From the NCBI GenBank assembly GCA_902702965.1, contig CACRXP010000009.1:2715492-2779491 (forward strand): a DNA stretch of 64,000 nt. The letters are read 5' to 3'. Position numbers and translations under genes: made by a program. Origin of the DNA: Spirometra erinaceieuropaei. Its lineage: Eukaryota > Platyhelminthes > Cestoda > Diphyllobothriidea > Diphyllobothriidae. How positions within the stretch are numbered: the stretch's first letter is position 1; each line of letters begins with the position of its first letter. The notes under the pieces are model-generated. The model had not been told where the DNA came from, did no database searches, and saw only the letters and a program-made list of their open reading frames with translations. Below, one piece after another: positions 58,428-64,000 of the stretch.

Positions 58428-59690
58428 CCTATCCGCCATGTAAAAAGACCGCCTTATTTGAGCTCGCACTTCTACTTAACAAGCTAATTCATACGCGATA
58501 TCATGTTGGCATCCGACTGGGATTCGTCCCAGACACCTGAGTCGACCAAAGTTTGGAAGAATCGCAAATCAAACGGCACTTCTGTTTCTATGAATTTTTA
58601 AGTGCATTAAAGTAATATGAATGGTTCGTCAACAATAGCTGAAGTAACGCATGAATATCGAAAATTGCATAAGTATTCCTAATACTTCGGGAGAAGATCC
58701 GTCAGCATCGACCAAGCGCTAGTAGAATTGGAACCAGTTTTCGGCAGATGAAAGCACAAAAAGGAATATTGAGGATAGCATTATGCTGTGTGGATTTTGC
58801 TATTTATTTAAAAGAAAGTAAAATAACAAAAACGCGAACTTTTTGATCCGAACGAAGAAGCACGTTTTGTAGAACTTCATGACAAGTTTCCATGACGATT
58901 ATCGAGCAGCCTAAACGGTCTAGGCAGATCGCCTTTAAAACCCCATTCTATTGTTTCCTCGGAAGTGTTCCTGCATAGGCTATGGTTTTCAAAAATGAAG
59001 CTTGTATCTCCCCCGGTGATTTATGAGAAAATTTGAGTTGAGAATGCGGGAACTAGGTCTGTTAATTAACACAAACTGTTTATATCCGGACCATGTTAAG
59101 AATTATCAGTCCAAGGAAGTGAGTGAACTAATCTGAGTAGGAACTTTTAAGACTTTGGAATTCTGTTTCATAAGTTTTCTGGCAGCCTACAGTGGAACCT
59201 ACCCTAAAATCCCTTGAACAGACGGTGTTAGAACCTTAAGAAGAAATTTAACGTTCAGGTTGCGAAAAAACTTGAACTAATTCCTGGAAAAAGTCTGATA
59301 TCTTATCTCCTTTAATTTCATATTTTTTAAGAAGACGCAGATTCGCACCAAAAAGTACCTTTAGGATGAAGTTTTTGAGCACTTTTTCTCAGCGACAGAA
59401 CGTGCGCTTTACAAAAATTGCTCGCCCCTTGAAGTTGAAAAATAACGGCAGCTACCTGAGCCTGATTTGCTCAACTGTGCTGATTGGTTTGAGGTCGAAC
59501 CACATGTCAATCAGTGTCGCTAACTCAAATAATATTCGCTGTTCGAAGGCTTTCCCAAATCTGCCAGTAAAGAAGTCGCGCGCTTCGGCGCCTCTTGTAA
59601 TTTATGTGTAGTTTAATAAACGGGAACCGTTGGTTGTGCAGAAATAAAGTGTGCTTTTAAACAGCCAATGTTAAACACACATCATTTAAC
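58428..59690. other. No gene recognised
   Basis: Unassigned AT-rich DNA. Confidence 0.35.
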
Positions 59691-59692
59691 TA

Positions 59693-60683
59693 CAGTGCGT
59701 GACCTATCTCATGAAATGTTGGCTGAAATTCTGAAATGCGTTTTCGATTAGGAAGGATTACTTGGTCGCGGTGGTGATACTGATTATCTTAAGGCATACT
59801 TTTATAACATTTTGGACTCGGCAGGACGTCGGCTTTTAAATGCACTTCTTTCCAATCTCCTGTAGAAAGAGTACTCGATAAGAAATGACTACTTAAGTAG
59901 CATGCATTTTTCCCTTTGAATTTCGATGGTCTTGCAAATTCAAATATATGTTTTAGAAACCATAAAATAGAATATGCTTTCTTTTAGTCAATCAATAGAG
60001 AATCACGTTTTCTTTATATTTTATACTTAAAAAAGGAGTATAATTAGGTTTTAAAAAGTTTCTAATTATGCGACTTTTTGAGACCCCGATATGTCCATTC
60101 ACGTAGCATCGTACCTGGACGTTTACCACTGCTCCTCATGAAATTTACATTATGGTCCGCATCGATTGCAAAATTTTATAGACCTTGTATGATATCTCTT
60201 TAATGACATAGAAAAATATGGGGTTTTCTTTACGCGGAACGCATGCATCTTGTAGAGTGTATTCACTAAGCGCTAATGCAACGGATGATCAGGCTCCAAA
60301 TTTTTCGGCAATTAGAAAACTTTTTTTAAAACCTAATTATACTCCTTCCTTAAGTATAACATACAAAGAAGACGTGATTCTCTATTGATTGACTAAAAGA
60401 AAGCATATTTTATTTTATGGTTTCTAAAGCATATATTTGAATTTGCAAGACCATCGAAATTCAAAGGGAAAAATGCATGCTACTTAAGTAGTCATTTCTT
60501 ATAGAACACTCTACAGGAGATTGGAAAGAAGTGCATTTAAAAGCCGACATTCTGCCGAGTCCAAAATGTTGTAAAAGTATGCCTTAAGATAATCAGTATC
60601 ACCACTGCGACCAAGTAATCCTTCCTAATCGAAAACGCATTTCAGAATTTCAGCCAACATTTCATGAGATAGGTCACGCACTG
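59693..60683. mobile_element. Family B foldback/TIR element, copy B4 (991 bp)
   Basis: The ends CAGTGCGTGACCTATCTC and GAGATAGGTCACGCACTG are perfect inverses and TA flanks both sides (59691-59692, 60684-60685). Its spacer is inverted relative to that of B1. This is the cleanest family B copy. Confidence 0.92.
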
Positions 60684-61244
60684 TACTCATCTAGTCTCAA
60701 AATCCCTGCGGTTAGTCTGATATTTCTAACGCGCTCACCTCGTTTGCGAAAGGCACTTTGGGCAAATAGCAATAACTTCTGTCAATGTAGACTGTATAGA
60801 GCAGGATGACCTGCACAGCCAGGAAACCGGTAGCACCGGACGCGGTCAATCCGCCGACCTCCCGAATTCACTCATCGCCTGCAGAATGCGGTGGGTCGGC
60901 AACGAGAAGTTTCCCAAATCAGGAGTCAGGAAATGAGACCTAGCAGGACAATTGGTGCGCTGGCCTGCAGGCAGCGGCAGGAATGGTCCAACCGACTGTT
61001 TATGTTTTGTCAAAGGGCGCCCGGGCCGTATTCGGTGGAAGTGGAAGATATCGATCGACATCGCCACATTGATGACCGCGGGGATGGGTGTTCGGTTGAC
61101 GTCGCAGTACCGAATCCACACGTATCAAAACTGTATGAAGTATGAAAATTACCTGACTCGCCAACCGGCGAGACATCATCTGTATTTGTTTGAGTTTTCC
61201 TAGGTCTGAATGGCGGAAATAACTGCCGCTTATTAGAATCGCAG
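60684..61244. other. No supported gene
   Basis: Overlapping frames of 80-91 codons on both strands (60846-61203) have no recognisable domain. Confidence 0.35.
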
Positions 61245-61590
61245 GTCAGTTGTGGTTATGTAGCCGCACCAGAGGCTAACAAACCCAGCCGCCTGTAATA
61301 CGGGACCGGTGGTAGCAGGGGGTTTTTACAGATGGGGCTGGGAAATCTACAGGCGACGAGGTCAAGTAGTTGTATGCAAAAGAAAAGCCATTGGGAATGC
61401 GCGGTTGTATTTTGAGTGCTTGGGAAATAGTTGTCATAGCCCCTAAACCCTAACCCTAACCCTTAACCTTAGTTCCTAACCCTCACTCATAACCCCTCAG
61501 CCTGACTCCTAACCCCAAGCACTAACTCTAACTCCTAACCCATAACAGTGCTGTGTTCGCCAGATGCGGCTGCAAAACCACGTTCTACTA
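61245..61590 (+). mobile_element. Family C telomere-like element, copy C6 (long form)
   Basis: The left GGTTATGTAGCCGCACCAGA and right CCAGATGCGGCTGCAAAACC ends are inverted. The CCTGTAATACGGGACCGGTG block, GTCAAGTAGTTGTATGC and a degenerate CCCTAA array (61438-61547) lie between. Confidence 0.8.
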
Positions 61591-61676
61591 CTTACAAGTT
61601 TCATTTGAGAACTGGAATAGAAGCTATGAGCCGGTACTTCCGAGTTGATCCCTGGCTCCACCTTATAACTGTATTC

Positions 61677-62664
61677 CAGTACGTGACCGATCTCATGAAG
61701 TATTGACCAAAATTCTTAAAAACGTTTTCGCCTAGGAAGGATTAATAAGGTGGCGTTGCAACATTAATTATCATGTAGCATAATCCTATGGAATTTCGAA
61801 CTCGTCTGAATGTTGGCTTTTAAATGCACTTCTTTCTGACCTCTCATAGAAACCTTACTCGGCAAAAATGGCCATCTGAGTAGGATGTATTTTTCATATT
61901 GATTTTCGACGGTCGTACAAATGCAAATATATTTTATAGAAAACATGCACAAAATATGCTTTCATTTACTTGTTTGGTAGAAGACTACATTGTCTTCACA
62001 TTTTATACCCAAAGAAAGAGCATATTTAGGTTTCAAAAAGTTTCCCGATTCCCGAATAATTTTGAGCCTGATCGGCAGTTGCATTAGTGTTTGGCGATTT
62101 CAGTCTACAAGTTGCATGCGTTCCGCGTAAAGAAAATCATATATTCGTCTATTCCTTTAAGAAGATACTATATAGAGTTTAAAATATTTTGCAACGGATA
62201 CGGGCTGTGTTGTACATTTCATGAGGAACATTGGTAAATGGACACGTGCAATGCTGTACGTATGGCCATCACACGGTCTTAAAAATCTTATAATTAGAAA
62301 CTTTCTTAAAACCGAAGGACAACCTTCCTTAGGACATAAAATATAAAGACAGTGCAGTCTTCTACCAAACAAGTAGAGAAAGAATATTTTGTGCATGTTT
62401 TCTATAAAATATATTTGAATTTGTACGACCGTCGAAAATTAATATGAAAAATAGATGCTACTCAGGTGGCCATTTTTGTCGAGTAAGGTGTCTGTGAGAG
62501 GTCAGAAAGAAGTGCATTTAAAAGCTAACATTCAGACGAGTCCGAAATTCTATAGGATTATGCTACATGATAATTAATGTTGCAACGCCACCGAATTAAT
62601 CCTTCCTAGGCGAAAACGCATTTCAGAATTTTGGCCAACACTTCATAAAATCGATCACGCACTG
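61677..62664. mobile_element. Family B foldback/TIR element, copy B5 (988 bp)
   Basis: The ends CAGTACGTGACCGATCTC and GATCGATCACGCACTG; TA follows on the right and TC precedes on the left. Both arms are present, with a mutated palindromic motif (GGCCATCTGAGTAGGATG). Confidence 0.87.
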
Positions 62665-62929
62665 TATATTCACTATCGGTGGCAAAGCCGCTAAACTCGA
62701 CATGTTTTCACCATATTCCCAAAATAGGACGAAATTTCAACTGTCATAGGCGAGGATGTTCACTGCGTGCCCCATAGAATGGGCGGAACATCGGTGACTT
62801 GTGTGTGTGTTTTAATCAGTTGGTCATGGGATAGACTTTCGCAGCATCCGTCGCAATCTTTCCCCGCTTGTCCACCTTAAATAAATGGCAGCACAGTGCT
62901 TAGACAGCCAGAGTTCGGCGCGGACGCAG
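62665..62929. other. No gene recognised
   Basis: Unassigned DNA. Confidence 0.35.
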
Positions 62930-63230
62930 GGAGTGCTAAAGCATAACAGCCCGTCTACGCGCGCCACGCACGGTCTGGTCTCCTTGTCGGGCTTTCACGG
63001 GGACGGCTCGAAGAACATGCACATGGGGGTGCCATAAAAGGCCACAATGAGGAGTCACTGTGGTCTGACTCTTAGTCCTGAGAGGAGGAGGAGGAGGAGG
63101 AGGAGGAGGAGGAGGAGCGAGTTCTCTCGTCAGTTGGAAACCTTCAATTCCATGGCACTTAGTGCGCAGTGGTGAATTCAAGCGCGCCGAGGTTATTATA
63201 GTGAGGAATGCGATGGTGTTCAGTGAAGAT
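62930..63230 (-). repeat. Family G repeat fragment with GGA microsatellite
   Basis: Reverse orientation of the G block (CCATAAAAGGCCACAATGAG, GGTGCCATAA). The GGA array at 63081-63118 gives a poly-Pro frame on the minus strand. Confidence 0.55.
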
Positions 63231-64000
63231 GGATGCCCCCCTCTGTCGACCTTATTTTGTCTTTCCTCTCCTGTGAATATCAGTGGCTTGTCCGAACCCG
63301 TCAACTGAGCGAGGTAACTGACACAGGGCGAGGACGGACGTTTAAGGCGTGTTACACACACACACACGCATGTACCTACGGCAGTAGTTTTGGGCTCATC
63401 CAAAAACTGCGCAGCCTAGTAAACGCGTTCCGTGAGCCATCTTGATACCGTTTCAGTGTAGTGCGTCTGTAGGGTGGCCTGCTGCCTTTAACTACAAAGT
63501 AGACGCACCGGCAGGCCTACTTTTCAGAGGGCTCCTGATGTTCCCTACGACGTTTCTGACAGTTACCCATTTCTGCAATCGGACATTTTTTGCGTTAAAA
63601 TATAATAACATATTCTTTCAAGGCTACAGACTGATGCTTTTGAAGGTGGCAGTTTGTAAGTTAATTTAAAATTTAAAAAAAACCTAATAGGGACGGTTGT
63701 TTACTTGGTCGCTGTTCGGCTAAACATCGTCCACTTTCTGAGGTCAGACGCACGGGGTACATTACTTACTTAACTTCGCGAAGGCCAAAAATCTCTGATC
63801 GCTTGGACGTGATGTAATCAACAGTGGATTACCAAACGCCTGTTGATCAGTTTGTGATACTTCGGGTGTTGTGCGCTTTACTCATTAGTTTGGTTACTAC
63901 CCAAAATTCATTTTCGTCAGGCAGATTGCATCTACAAGTTTCTTAATCAACTAGACAGATTACGATTTGGGCGAGAATGAAGGCTATTTTGTGCTCTGGT
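63231..64000. other. No gene recognised
   Basis: Unassigned to the window edge; a short CA array at 63353-63367. Confidence 0.35.

Noticed and set aside
59691..62666. CRISPR array or satellite formed by the repeated elements
   Set aside because: The repeats are about 985-bp foldback elements at separate sites, not short regular repeats with spacers, and the genome is eukaryotic.

Overview
This is a repeat-rich eukaryotic nuclear window with one ordinary gene. It most likely comes from a parasitic flatworm, probably a diphyllobothriidean tapeworm (Spirometra/Dibothriocephalus/Schistocephalus type). That placement is inference. It rests on a conventional animal actin gene, many Penelope-like element (PLE) fragments with GIY-YIG endonuclease domains, CR1-like LINEs, and a C2H2 zinc-finger repeat of a kind I associate with these worms. 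I could not run a database search.

The gene is a complete actin locus at 9.66-12.04 kb. It has a TATA box, a CArG-like box, two exons separated by a 932-bp intron after codon 42, a 376-residue product and a poly(A) signal. The poly(A) region is repeated about 505 bp downstream.

The rest is mobile DNA in five groups. (1) PLE remnants lie at 2.9-4.1, 18.0, 22.9-23.6, 35.5, 40.6-42.1, 43.2-44.1, 45.3, 49.8-51.1, 52.2-53.6 and 57.0-58.4 kb. Several sit next to hammerhead-ribozyme-like motifs, and the 57-58 kb copy has a perfect 433-bp inverted repeat. (2) Two CR1-like LINEs are present: one with an open 439-codon RT frame (20.7-22.3 kb) and one with stops (39.1-40.4 kb). (3) Two related subfamilies (A and B) of foldback elements of about 985 bp, with arms of about 350 bp and TA target duplications, look like non-autonomous Tc1/mariner-type elements. 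(4) A family (C) of short inverted-repeat elements carries degenerate CCCTAA/CCCCTAA telomere-like arrays, in six copies. (5) There are tRNA-related SINE-like repeats and a mosaic repeat (G) found downstream of C2H2 zinc-finger frames.

Layout: 0-9.6 kb, repeats and unassigned DNA; 9.66-12.7 kb, actin and the duplicated 3' end; 13.4-17.7 kb, SINEs and a tandem 1.4-kb duplication whose second copy received a family-A element, so the first copy is its empty site; 18-32 kb, PLE, LINE, family G, zinc-finger repeats and B1; 32-39 kb, mostly unassigned; 39-51 kb, dense nested LINE, PLE, A, B and C elements; 51-55 kb, old duplicated PLE DNA; 55-64 kb, A4, the palindromic PLE, B4, C6 and B5.

The most notable signals are the telomere-repeat-carrying inverted-repeat family, the paralogous empty site, the hammerhead-like motifs in PLE terminal DNA, and the perfectly palindromic PLE insertion. 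No transposase for families A, B or C is visible in this window.
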